A stretch of 14,017 nucleotides of DNA from DATEPR01 sp036503065 (GCA_036503065.1 DASXXM010000393.1:1-14017), one strand, 5' to 3'. Shown: positions 1 through 5,802, counted from the first letter of the stretch. Notes: generated from the sequence alone by a model not told the origin. Numbers and translations: made by a program.

Positions 1-2
1 TG

Positions 3-797
3 ATCACGGTCCCGACCGCGGTCGTGCTCGGCAGGTCCATTGCCCGCCGCAGCGTGTGGGAACGCCAGGCACGGCAACGGGAACGCGCGGCCGAGGCGGC
101 GCGGCGGGAACTGATCGCGTGGATCAGCCACGACCTGCGCACGCCGCTGGCCGGCATCCGGGCGATGGCGGAGGCGCTGTCCGACGGCCTCGTCGTCCAG
201 CCGGCCGAGGTGGCCAGCTACGCGTACCGGATCAGCAACGAGTCGACCCGGCTGTCCGGCATGGTGAACGACCTGTTCGAACTGTCCAGGATCACGGCGG
301 GCGCCCTGCGGCTGACCCTGTCGGCGGTGCCCCTGCGCGAGGTGGTCAGCGATTCGGTCGCGGCCGCCCTGCCGATGGCCCGGCGCAAGCGGGTCCAGGT
401 GTATGCCGACGTCCGGGCGTGGCCGGTGGTGCTCGGCAGTGACCCGGAGCTGGCCAGGATCGTCCGCAACCTGCTGTCCAACGCCATCCGCCACACGCCG
501 CCGGACGGCTCGGTCATGGTCGGCCTCGGCACGGACGGCCGGGAGGCGCTGCTGCACGTGGACGACGGCTGCGGCGGCATCCCGGAACAGGAGCTGGGCC
601 GGGTGTTCGACGTGGCATTCCGGGGCTCCGCGGCCCGGACGCCGAACGCCGATCCGCACGAGCCTGCCGGTGCCGGGCTCGGCCTGGCCATCGCGCGGGG
701 GCTGGTGGAGGCGCACAAGGGCCGGATCGACGCCCGCAATCACGGGCCCGGCTGCCGTTTCGAGGTCCGGATCCCGTTGGTGCCGGCGGTTCGCTGA
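3..797 (+). CDS. Sensor histidine kinase, C-terminal part (5' end outside window)
   Basis: The frame is open to the window edge, so this is the C-terminal 264 residues of a longer two-component sensor kinase that autophosphorylates on His and passes the phosphate to a response regulator. The first visible residues (ITVPTAVVLGRSIARR) look like the end of a membrane segment with a basic cytoplasmic flank. A short linker leads to the HisKA H-box SHDLRTPL, with the phospho-acceptor His codon at 129-131. The HATPase_c domain follows: N-box LLSNAIRHTPPDGS, G1 DDGCGGIP, F-box VFDVAFRG and G2 GAGLGLAIARG, all intact. No HAMP domain is visible in the fragment. The likely response regulator lies left of the window. 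The gene ends 4 bp from the stop of the convergent epimerase, leaving no room for a separate terminator. Its signal is unknown. Confidence 0.93.
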   Translation: MTVPTAVVLGRSIARRSVWERQARQRERAAEAARRELIAWISHDLRTPLAGIRAMAEALSDGLVVQPAEVASYAYRISNESTRLSGMVNDLFELSRITAGALRLTLSAVPLREVVSDSVAAALPMARRKRVQVYADVRAWPVVLGSDPELARIVRNLLSNAIRHTPPDGSVMVGLGTDGREALLHVDDGCGGIPEQELGRVFDVAFRGSAARTPNADPHEPAGAGLGLAIARGLVEAHKGRIDARNHGPGCRFEVRIPLVPAVR

Positions 798-801
798 CGT
801 C

Positions 802-1884
802 TCAGCCGACCGCGGCCGGTTCGCGCAGCGGGTCGGTGGCGAACGCGGTGACGCCGTCGGCGAACCGCATCGTGGCCGTGAAGCCCAACAGGTCGCGGGC
901 TCGGGACGGGTCGGCGACGATGTGGCGGACGTCCGCCGCGCGTGCGCCGCCGACGATCTCCGGGGCCGGGCCGCCGTACGCCCTGGCCAGTTCGGCGGCC
1001 AGTTCGCCGACGGTGTGGGGTTCGCCCGAGCAGACGTTCAGCGGAGTCAGGTTGCCGGTTTCCGGGTCGGCCTGTAGCGCCAGGACGTTGGCCGCGGCCA
1101 CGTCGGTCACGTGCACGAAATCGCGGCGCTGGCGGCCGTCCTCCAGGACCGTGGGGGCCGCGCCGCGTTGCAGGGCGGAGCGGAACAGGGACGCCACGCC
1201 CGCGTAGGGCGTGTCCCTCGGCATCCGGGAGCCGTACACGTTGTGGTAGCGCAGCGCGATGACGGTGCCGTCGGTCTGGCGGGCCCACGCGGCCGCGTAG
1301 TGCTCCTGGGCCAGTTTGCTGGCGGCGTAGGTGCTGCGTGGATCCAGCGTGGCGTCCTCGGGGACGAGGCGTGAGGTCAGGTCGGCGCCGCAGTGCGGGC
1401 ACGGCGGCTCGTACCGGCCCGCGGCCACGTCGACCGGCTGCCTCGGCCCCGGCCGGACGATGCCGTGGGTGGCGCACTCGTAACGGCCCTCGCCGTAGAC
1501 GACCATCGACGACGCCAGCACGAGCCGGTTGACACCGGCGCGGTGCATCGCGGCCAGCAGTTCGGCGGTGCCCAGGTCGTTGTGCGATGCGTAGCTCGGC
1601 GCGTCCGACGGGTCGACACCGTGCCCGACCACAGCCGACTGGTGGCACACCGCGTCGACACCGACCAGCAGCCGGTCCAGGACGTCGGCGTCCCGGACAT
1701 CGCCGATCTCCAGCCGGTGGCCGACCGTCCACGGCGCGACGGCGGCGACGTCGTCCGGATCGACGGGCCCGTGCGCCTGCGGCAGCAGACAGTCGAGGCC
1801 GACGACATCGTGGCCGGCGACAGCCAGCGCGTCCGCGACATGAGATCCGATGAAACCGGCCATACCGGTGAGCAGTACCCGCAT
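802..1884 (-). CDS. NAD-dependent epimerase/dehydratase (extended SDR) with zinc-knuckle-like insert
   Basis: A 360-residue extended short-chain dehydrogenase/reductase of the nucleotide-sugar epimerase/dehydratase class, cytosolic. The N-terminal Rossmann motif is TGMAGFIGS (about residues 6-14). The catalytic YxxxK is YAASK with Tyr186 and Lys190, and the Ser is in LASSMVVYGE (125-126). The C-terminal half has the usual substrate-binding segments RYHNVYG and RRDFVHV. Unusual is an insert between the active-site Ser and Tyr: YECATHG (Cys137-x2-His140) and PPCPHCG (Cys162-x2-Cys165), together a plausible CX2H/CX2C zinc knuckle. As I recall, this insert occurs in a subgroup of actinobacterial epimerases. 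ATG at 1884 is preferred over the GTG at 1893 because a -10-like TAGCGT ends 7 nt upstream, as for a leaderless mRNA. The substrate sugar cannot be told from sequence. It converges on the kinase and is divergent from moaB. Confidence 0.9.
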   Translation of the reverse strand: MRVLLTGMAGFIGSHVADALAVAGHDVVGLDCLLPQAHGPVDPDDVAAVAPWTVGHRLEIGDVRDADVLDRLLVGVDAVCHQSAVVGHGVDPSDAPSYASHNDLGTAELLAAMHRAGVNRLVLASSMVVYGEGRYECATHGIVRPGPRQPVDVAAGRYEPPCPHCGADLTSRLVPEDATLDPRSTYAASKLAQEHYAAAWARQTDGTVIALRYHNVYGSRMPRDTPYAGVASLFRSALQRGAAPTVLEDGRQRRDFVHVTDVAAANVLALQADPETGNLTPLNVCSGEPHTVGELAAELARAYGGPAPEIVGGARAADVRHIVADPSRARDLLGFTATMRFADGVTAFATDPLREPAAVG

Positions 1885-1891
1885 GGCCGCC

Positions 1892-1897
1892 ACGCTA
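1892..1897 (-). promoter_or_regulatory. -10 box of epimerase gene, leaderless type
   Basis: On the minus strand TAGCGT (TAnnnT) lies 7 nt upstream of the ATG at 1884, so transcription should begin at or next to the A of the start codon. There is no Shine-Dalgarno sequence. Confidence 0.5.
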
Positions 1898-1938
1898 GGG
1901 CCGGCCCGGCGTGCCGACAGCGCGCAATGGGGTGGACG

Positions 1939-1952
1939 TCACGAAACCGTGA
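1939..1952. promoter_or_regulatory. Dyad TCACG-N4-CGTGA between divergent epimerase and moaB
   Basis: A perfect 5-bp inverted repeat with a 4-bp spacer (TCACG aaac CGTGA) sits 15 bp upstream of the moaB -10 box and about 42 bp from the epimerase -10 box. It is a candidate operator for one or both genes. A dyad this short can occur by chance. Confidence 0.3.
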
Positions 1953-1966
1953 GATCTTCCGACCGC

Positions 1967-1972
1967 TACCGT
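1967..1972 (+). promoter_or_regulatory. -10 box of moaB, leaderless type
   Basis: TACCGT (TAnnnT) ends 7 nt before the ATG at 1980, which places the predicted +1 at about 1979. No Shine-Dalgarno sequence precedes the ATG. Confidence 0.55.
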
Positions 1973-1979
1973 GGGCCGC

Positions 1980-2480
1980 ATGGAGCGCAGTACGCAACGT
2001 CTCGGCCGGGCCCTAGTCGTGATCGTCAACGACCGGGTCGTGCACGGAGAGAACGACGACAAGACCGGGCCGCTGGTCACCGAACTGCTGGAGGAGACCG
2101 GCTTCATCGTGGACGGCACGGTGGCCGTCGCGGGCGAGATGGTGGACATCCGAAACGCGCTGAACACCGCCGTCATCGGTGGTGTCGACCTGGTGGTCAC
2201 CGTGGGCGGCACCGGCGTGTCACCGCGCGATGTCACCCCGGACGCCACGCTCGGCGTGCTCGACCGCCCGATTCCCGGCATCGCGGAGGCCCTGCGCGCC
2301 TCCGGCCTGGCCGCGGGCGCGGTGGACGCGGGCATCTCCCGTGGCCTGGTCGGCGTGTCCGGCAGCACGCTGGTGGTCAACCTGGCCGGTTCCCGAGCCG
2401 CTGTGCGGGACGGGATGGCCACGCTGTCCGCCCTGGTGCCACACGTGATCGAGGAACTCTCCGGCCTGGACGAGGCCTGA
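1980..2480 (+). CDS. moaB: MoaB/Mog-type molybdenum cofactor biosynthesis protein
   Basis: A 166-residue cytosolic protein of the MoaB/Mog family, which binds molybdopterin and in active members adenylylates it before molybdenum insertion. The family loop is VGGTGVSPRDVTPD (about 75-88), and the second ligand loop is SGSTLVVNLAGSRAAVRDGM (128-146). In the latter the usual LPGS/LPGN proline is replaced by Ala (LAGS). Length is normal for the family. ATG 1980 is chosen over GTG 1971 because a TACCGT -10 box ends 7 nt before it. The closest match by recall is the M. tuberculosis MoaB2 type (Rv0984), which likewise lies near mscL. No other Moco genes are in the window apart from the MoeA-like glp, so a full Moco role is not shown by context. 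Confidence 0.9.
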   Translation: MERSTQRLGRALVVIVNDRVVHGENDDKTGPLVTELLEETGFIVDGTVAVAGEMVDIRNALNTAVIGGVDLVVTVGGTGVSPRDVTPDATLGVLDRPIPGIAEALRASGLAAGAVDAGISRGLVGVSGSTLVVNLAGSRAAVRDGMATLSALVPHVIEELSGLDEA

Positions 2481-2511
2481 CCACTGCCGAACACGCGCGG
2501 AGCCGACAGCC

Positions 2512-2539
2512 CCGGCTGGCACCGCCCAGCGCCAGCCGG
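2512..2539 (+). terminator. GC-rich hairpin after moaB
   Basis: A perfect 9-bp inverted repeat, CCGGCTGGC and GCCAGCCGG, with a 10-nt loop, starts 32 nt after the moaB stop. No T-tract follows, as is common for actinobacterial terminators. Confidence 0.6.
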
Positions 2540-2787
2540 CCTGTCGCCCAGCAGCTGTCGACCGGGCAGCCCGGCAGGCACATCGATCGACGGGCAGGCC
2601 ATCGATCGGCCAGGCCATCGATCGGCCAGGCCATCGATCTGTGGGCTAGCGATCTGTGGCTAGCGGGCTGTCGACCGCTGGGCGTAGCCCGTCGACCAGT
2701 TGCCCGGTACGGGGTGGCCCATCAACCGGGCGGCCTGGTGTGGCGGCGGCGCGGTGACCAGCGAGGTGATCCGCTGGCGGGGTCTGG
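2540..2787. other. Non-coding stretch between moaB terminator and MT0933-like gene
   Basis: No ORF here has convincing coding character. The stretch holds a cluster of short tandem repeats (entered separately) and related GTCGACC/CGATC-rich words on either side. Confidence 0.6.
2578..2664. repeat. Short tandem repeat cluster with ATCGAT cores
   Basis: Two identical tandem copies of the 16-mer AGGCCATCGATCGGCC lie at 2596-2611 and 2612-2627. A third, partly diverged copy (AGGCCATCGATCtgtg) is at 2628-2643, and a weaker related unit (CACATCGATCGACGGGC) precedes them. These run directly into two tandem copies of GATCTGTGG(G)CTAGC at 2636-2650 and 2651-2664. Each 16-mer is a near-palindrome centred on ATCGAT. 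Confidence 0.8.
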
Positions 2788-3129
2788 TCAGGGCTGATCG
2801 GGCCTCGGTTCTTCGGTCGGAGGTGTGCCGCCGTCGCGGTTCAGGACGTCGCCGAGTTTGCCTGTGACGGTCTCGATCCGGTCGTGGTACTTGCCGCCGG
2901 TTGCCTTGTCCACACTGGATGCCGCCGCCGAAACGCCCTTGGCGGCGAGGTTGCCCGCCTTCTCGGCCAGCGGTCCGGCCTTCTCCGCCAGTAGGGGCTT
3001 CGCCTTCTCCGTGAGCGGCTTTGCCTTCTCGGCCAGTGGTGCTGCCTTGTCGGCCAGTTCGCCCGCGACCTGGGTGGCCTTGTCACCGACCTTCGATGCC
3101 AGATCCTTGGCTTTGTCCATGAACGTCAT
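2788..3129 (-). CDS. MT0933-like antitoxin-family protein with PLxEKAx heptad repeats
   Basis: A 113-residue, very Ala/Lys-rich soluble protein. The segment SSVDKATGGKYHDRIETV (about 71-88) is the signature I associate with the MT0933/Rv0909 antitoxin family. The middle holds four tandem repeats PLAEKAK, PLTEKAK, PLLAEKAG and PLAEKAG (31-59), giving an amphipathic LEA-like helical stretch. The acidic, Pro-rich tail (TPPTEEPRPDQP) looks disordered. ATG 3129 is chosen because AAGGGA lies 9 nt upstream; the frame continues further upstream only as unlikely Arg/Ser-rich sequence. No SRPBCC-type toxin (partner of Rv0909 in M. tuberculosis) is adjacent. It may be a solitary antitoxin or a stress-protective small protein. 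It is divergent from the small gene at 3212. Confidence 0.8.
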   Translation of the reverse strand: MTFMDKAKDLASKVGDKATQVAGELADKAAPLAEKAKPLTEKAKPLLAEKAGPLAEKAGNLAAKGVSAAASSVDKATGGKYHDRIETVTGKLGDVLNRDGGTPPTEEPRPDQP

Positions 3130-3211
3130 GACACGCCGTCCCTTCGTTTGCCGGTGGTCTTCCCATGCTGCCATCGACTCGTGGTGCCGGCCGGACATGG
3201 ATGATGGTGTG

Positions 3212-3406
3212 GTGAGCGACTCAGCCGAACCCACGCCGCAGCGGCGCCGAACGGACCCGCCGGTCCGGCCGCGGCCGTCGGTCGCGGACGTCTTCGGTGA
3301 CGTCCTGCCGGACGTGACCAGCGACGAGCGCACTCCCGAACCAGGTGAGTCGGGCGCGGACGCCTGGTATCAGGACAACCGGCCGCCACACCACGATCGT
3401 GGCTGA
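3212..3406 (+). CDS. Small conserved actinobacterial protein of unknown function
   Basis: A 64-residue protein with a basic, Pro-rich N-terminus (QRRRTDPPVRPRPS), a core VADVFGDVLPDVTSDER and an acidic segment ending in WYQDNRPPHHDRG. The pattern (V)FGDVLPDxTxDER... then W(Y/L)xxxRPPHH is familiar from small hypothetical proteins of actinomycetes; I know no function. It has no membrane segment or cysteines and is probably largely disordered. GTG 3212 (VSDSAEP) is preferred; ATG 3197 in the same frame would add MDDGV. No clear Shine-Dalgarno sequence precedes either start. Its start lies 82 bp from the divergent MT0933-like gene, and its stop 51 bp from the mscL stop. Confidence 0.65.
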   Translation: MSDSAEPTPQRRRTDPPVRPRPSVADVFGDVLPDVTSDERTPEPGESGADAWYQDNRPPHHDRG

Positions 3407-3457
3407 GTCGCCATTGCCGTGATCGAATCGTCAGTGCCAGCGCCTCCGGCTGAGTTG

Positions 3458-3862
3458 TCAGAGCCTGTTGCCTCCTCGTTGCTGGCGTAGCAGGTCGCGG
3501 ATCTCCGTGAGCAGTTCGACGTCGGTCGGGTCGGCGGCGACCGCCGGGTCCCTGCGCTTGCGGCGTTCCAGGATCGTCTGCATCGGCAGGACGAACACGA
3601 AGTAGACGATCGCCGCGATGATCACGAAGTTGATGATCGCCGTGATCACCGTGTCGAAATGCATGACCGTCTTCGGGTTGTCCGCCACGAGCGTCACGGC
3701 GAGGCCGTTGACGTTGTGGCCGCCGATGGCCGCGATGATCGGGTTGATCAGGTTGGTGACGACGGCGGTCACCACCGCGGTGAACGCCGTGCCGATCACC
3801 ACCGCGACGGCGAGTCCGAAGATGTTGCCGCGGAACATGAAGTCCCGGAAGCCTTTCAGCAT
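3458..3862 (-). CDS. mscL: Large-conductance mechanosensitive channel MscL
   Basis: A 134-residue MscL homopentamer subunit, which opens under membrane tension to release solutes during hypo-osmotic shock. It has the conserved N-terminus MLKGFRDFMFRGNIFGLAVAVVIG with TM1 (about residues 14-44), the periplasmic loop (45-70), TM2 (FDTVITAIINFVIIAAIVYFVF, 69-90), the basic charge cluster ERRKRR (99-104) and the C-terminal helix LLTEIRDLLRQQR (117-129). Length is standard for the family. A GAGGAG Shine-Dalgarno sequence lies 5 nt before the ATG. It is the last gene of the leftward series, 35 bp after the SAF-domain gene, and probably shares its transcript. Confidence 0.97.
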   Translation of the reverse strand: MLKGFRDFMFRGNIFGLAVAVVIGTAFTAVVTAVVTNLINPIIAAIGGHNVNGLAVTLVADNPKTVMHFDTVITAIINFVIIAAIVYFVFVLPMQTILERRKRRDPAVAADPTDVELLTEIRDLLRQQRGGNRL

Positions 3863-3897
3863 GGGCGCTCCTCAAAACCGATGGGTGTGCCAGGTGG

Positions 3898-4569
3898 CTA
3901 GCGGAGGGTAACGGTCACGGGTTGCCGTAGCGATGCCGCGGCCAGTTGCGTCGCCTTCTGTCGCGCCACGGCGAGCAGTACCAGCCGCCCGGGTTGCCCG
4001 GCCGTGCCCGCGGTGTCGCGAACGGTGATGACGATGGCGTCCTCGGCCAGCACCGGATCGGCCTGCTGATCCTGGCTCAGCGCCACCACGTCCACCCGGA
4101 TGCCGGGACGGAGCAGGTCGGCCACGTCCGGATCGGCGAGCTGCACCGGCACGGTTGCCGCGGTCGGGTCGCCGGTGGTCAGTGCCGTGTCGGCCGGGCC
4201 GACCAGCCGCACGTCGGTGATGGGCTCGCCGGTACGGACCGGGCCGGCCAGCACGCGACCGACGACGGCTGCCTGGCTGGTCAGCGCGCCGACCGGCACG
4301 GCGGCACCGGGCAGCAGCCGGATTTCGAGATCGGCCCGGGTCACCGTGCTGCCCGCGCGCAGGTCGCGGGCGGCGACCACGACCCCGGCCTGGGATGTCT
4401 CCCGGGCGCCTGCTGGTCGGAGTGCGAGCACGCCGGCCAGGACGACGAGGGTGACCGCGACGAGTCGGCGCAGGGCCATGGTGCGGGGCCAGCCTCTGGT
4501 GTGCAGAAGTGTCCGCAGCCGGTCGATGGGCAGCGGGGACAACCTGGTACCGCGACGAGTGGATCGCAC
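3898..4569 (-). CDS. SAF-domain protein, membrane-anchored (RcpC/CpaB-like)
   Basis: A 223-residue protein with a basic cytoplasmic N-terminus, one TM helix or uncleaved signal anchor (LRRLVAVTLVVLAGVLAL, about 33-50) and an extracytoplasmic SAF domain. The SAF part starts at GVVVAARDLRAGSTVTRADL and continues through SQAAVVGRVLAGPVRTGEPIT, the usual SAF/CpaB pattern. The Pro/Asp-rich remainder includes LLRPGIRVDVVAL, typical of the RcpC/CpaB C-terminal region. GTG 4569 is chosen because AAGGAG lies 5-6 nt upstream. No Flp/tad pilus gene is near. The gene sits between fmdB/ruc and mscL, so its role in the envelope is open. Two DnaA-box sequences lie upstream (4659-4687), and a TAACGT -10-like box is at 4614-4619 on the minus strand. 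Confidence 0.8.
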   Translation of the reverse strand: MRSTRRGTRLSPLPIDRLRTLLHTRGWPRTMALRRLVAVTLVVLAGVLALRPAGARETSQAGVVVAARDLRAGSTVTRADLEIRLLPGAAVPVGALTSQAAVVGRVLAGPVRTGEPITDVRLVGPADTALTTGDPTAATVPVQLADPDVADLLRPGIRVDVVALSQDQQADPVLAEDAIVITVRDTAGTAGQPGRLVLLAVARQKATQLAAASLRQPVTVTLR

Positions 4570-4613
4570 GACGACTCCTTCGATGAGTGGCCGGCGGATG
4601 CCGACCAACATCG

Positions 4614-4619
4614 ACGTTA
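4614..4619 (-). promoter_or_regulatory. Possible -10 box upstream of SAF-domain gene
   Basis: TAACGT on the minus strand (TAnnnT) lies 44 nt upstream of the GTG at 4569. I see no good -35 hexamer at the right spacing. It suggests that the SAF gene and mscL can be transcribed apart from fmdB. Confidence 0.35.
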
Positions 4620-4658
4620 GGCAATCGTGGCGAGGGATGCGATCAACGAACGGTCGGC

Positions 4659-4687
4659 TGTGGACAACTGGGCCCGCCTGTGGATAA
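4659..4687. promoter_or_regulatory. Pair of DnaA-box sequences upstream of SAF-domain gene
   Basis: TGTGGACAA (4659-4667, reverse complement TTGTCCACA) and TGTGGATAA (4679-4687, reverse complement TTATCCACA) are in the same orientation, exactly 20 bp apart. Both are exact DnaA-box forms: TTATCCACA is the E. coli R1 form and TTGTCCACA the form common in Streptomyces and Mycobacterium. They lie 8 bp past the fmdB stop and 40-73 bp upstream of the possible SAF -10 box. Confidence 0.6.
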
Positions 4688-4694
4688 CCCGGGG

Positions 4695-5087
4695 TCAGGA
4701 GGCTGCCGCGGTTGCACCCGAAGATGAGGTGCTGGACGATGACGAGTTCGACTTCGAACTGCTGGCCGACGACTTCGCGCTGGAATCGGACGAAGAGGAC
4801 GAAGCGGGGGTCGACGGCTTCGAGCCGCCATCGCTGCTCGCCGACGCGGTGGCGTCCGCCTTGACCCCGGTTTTGGCATCGGACTTGGCCTCGGACTTGG
4901 CCTTGTCCTCCGACCTGCTGTCCGTCCGGTAGAAGCCGCTGCCCTTGAACACCACGCCGACCGAGCCGAACAGCTTGCGGAGCCGGCCGGTGCATTCCGG
5001 GCACTCGCTCAGCGACGCGTCCGTGAACGACTGGACGGCCTCGAACCGATGGCCGCAAGCGGTGCAGGCGTATTGGTAAGTCGGCAC
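4695..5087 (-). CDS. ruc: FmdB-family zinc-ribbon protein, Ruc-like redox chaperone with Ser/Ala/Lys tail
   Basis: A 130-residue protein. The N-terminal FmdB zinc ribbon has two CX2C knuckles, Cys8/Cys11 (YACTACGHRFE) and Cys29/Cys32 (SECPECTGRL), followed by KLFGSVGVVFKGSGFYRTDSR. From about residue 58 the chain is low-complexity Lys/Asp/Ser/Ala, disordered by composition. This architecture matches M. tuberculosis Rv0991c (Ruc), whose zinc cysteines become disulfide-bonded on oxidation and activate it as a holdase that hands clients to DnaK. GTG 5087 is chosen because GAAGGGGA precedes it and the family start is MPTYxYxC. A perfect CIRCE operator ends 31 bp upstream, which indicates heat-shock control by HrcA. 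It is followed on the same strand by the SAF gene and mscL. Confidence 0.88.
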   Translation of the reverse strand: MPTYQYACTACGHRFEAVQSFTDASLSECPECTGRLRKLFGSVGVVFKGSGFYRTDSRSEDKAKSEAKSDAKTGVKADATASASSDGGSKPSTPASSSSSDSSAKSSASSSKSNSSSSSTSSSGATAAAS

Positions 5088-5118
5088 GGCCGTCCCCTTC
5101 AACGTACTGTCGTCGCAC

Positions 5119-5145
5119 TTGGCACTCTCGATGACAGAGTGCCAA
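5119..5145. promoter_or_regulatory. CIRCE element (HrcA operator) upstream of fmdB/ruc
   Basis: TTGGCACTC (5119-5127), nine bases, then GAGTGCCAA (5137-5145) form a perfect 9-N9-9 inverted repeat. It differs from the consensus TTAGCACTC-N9-GAGTGCTAA only at the symmetric third/seventh positions, as is usual in high-GC actinobacteria. It lies in the 103-bp gap between the cyclo-ligase stop and the ruc start. On the minus strand its left arm contains a -35-like TTGGCA. HrcA binding here would repress ruc until heat or misfolding stress. Confidence 0.88.
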
Positions 5146-5190
5146 TACGATGATGCGCCCGACACCGTACCGGGTGCAAACCTCCCCGTG

Positions 5191-5778
5191 CTACGTCACG
5201 TCGAGTGGCCGGAATCCACCTGCCGGAGTTAACACGGCGGTCATCCGGATGTCGTGCGGTTCACGCGGCAGTTCGTCGACCAGTTCCACGTCCCGCACCA
5301 CCGCGACCAGCGGCACGTCGCGACGGGCCAGCGGCAGCGACCGGTCGTAGTGCCCACCACCCCGGCCCAGCCGCGTGCCGGCCCGATCCACCGCCAGGGC
5401 CGGCACCAGCACCACGTCGGCCCGCCCGATCGCGGCTGGGCCCAACCGGGTGCCGGCGGGTTCGAGCAGCCCGTGCGGGCCGTCGACGAGCGAGTCAGGA
5501 CCGTCGTACGCGGCCCAGTCCAAGGGAAAAGCCCCGGTCACGACGGGTAGCAACACGCGTTGGCCCCGCGCGGCGAGTGCCTCGACCAACGCAGGTGAAC
5601 CAGGCTCGGTGCCCACCGGCAGGTAGCAGCACACCGTGTCGCCGGGGACGGCGAGCACCGCGGCCGCCAGCTCGGCGGCCTCGACCGCCCGTTGGGCCGG
5701 GGGCAGCGACCGGCGGGTGGCGAGCAGTCGGGCGCGCCACTCGCGTTTCGAGTGGCGATCTTCTTCCGGGTCGCGCAC
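5191..5778 (-). CDS. 5-formyltetrahydrofolate cyclo-ligase
   Basis: A 195-residue cytosolic enzyme that uses ATP to convert 5-formyl-THF to 5,10-methenyl-THF, returning stored folate to the one-carbon pool. Family motifs in order are the basic N-terminus KREWRARLLATRRSL, YLPVGTEPGS (52-61), GPHGLLEP (100-107), VLVPALAVDRAGTRLGRGGG (123-142) and HYDRSL (143-148); the LGRGGGHYD nucleotide/folate loop is intact. Length is typical. GTG 5778 is supported by a TAACCT -10 box ending 6 nt upstream, as expected for a leaderless mRNA. The gene order cyclo-ligase then fmdB/ruc matches M. tuberculosis Rv0992c-Rv0991c. It is divergent from the galU remnant, with overlapping promoters. Confidence 0.95.
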   Translation of the reverse strand: MRDPEEDRHSKREWRARLLATRRSLPPAQRAVEAAELAAAVLAVPGDTVCCYLPVGTEPGSPALVEALAARGQRVLLPVVTGAFPLDWAAYDGPDSLVDGPHGLLEPAGTRLGPAAIGRADVVLVPALAVDRAGTRLGRGGGHYDRSLPLARRDVPLVAVVRDVELVDELPREPHDIRMTAVLTPAGGFRPLDVT

Positions 5779-5784
5779 GGCATG

Positions 5785-5794
5785 AGGTTAGGCT
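5785..5794. promoter_or_regulatory. Overlapping divergent leaderless promoters (cyclo-ligase / galU remnant)
   Basis: The 10 bp AGGTTAGGCT contain a minus-strand -10 TAACCT (5790 to 5785), 6 nt from the GTG at 5778, and a plus-strand -10 TAGGCT (5789-5794), 8 nt from the ATG at 5803. The two hexamers share 2 bp, so one RNA polymerase would exclude the other. Neither start codon has a Shine-Dalgarno sequence. Confidence 0.55.
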
Positions 5795-5802
5795 CGCGGA
5801 TT

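Noticed and set aside
2596..2643. CRISPR array
   Set aside because: The repeats are 16 bp with no spacers between them, and no cas genes are present.
2906..2914. A third exact DnaA-box sequence TTGTCCACA
   Set aside because: It lies inside the MT0933-like coding sequence, is single, and is explained by the codons for Val-Asp-Lys.
2788..3406. Toxin-antitoxin operon
   Set aside because: The neighbour of the MT0933-like gene is divergent and has no toxin fold; no SRPBCC-type gene is adjacent.
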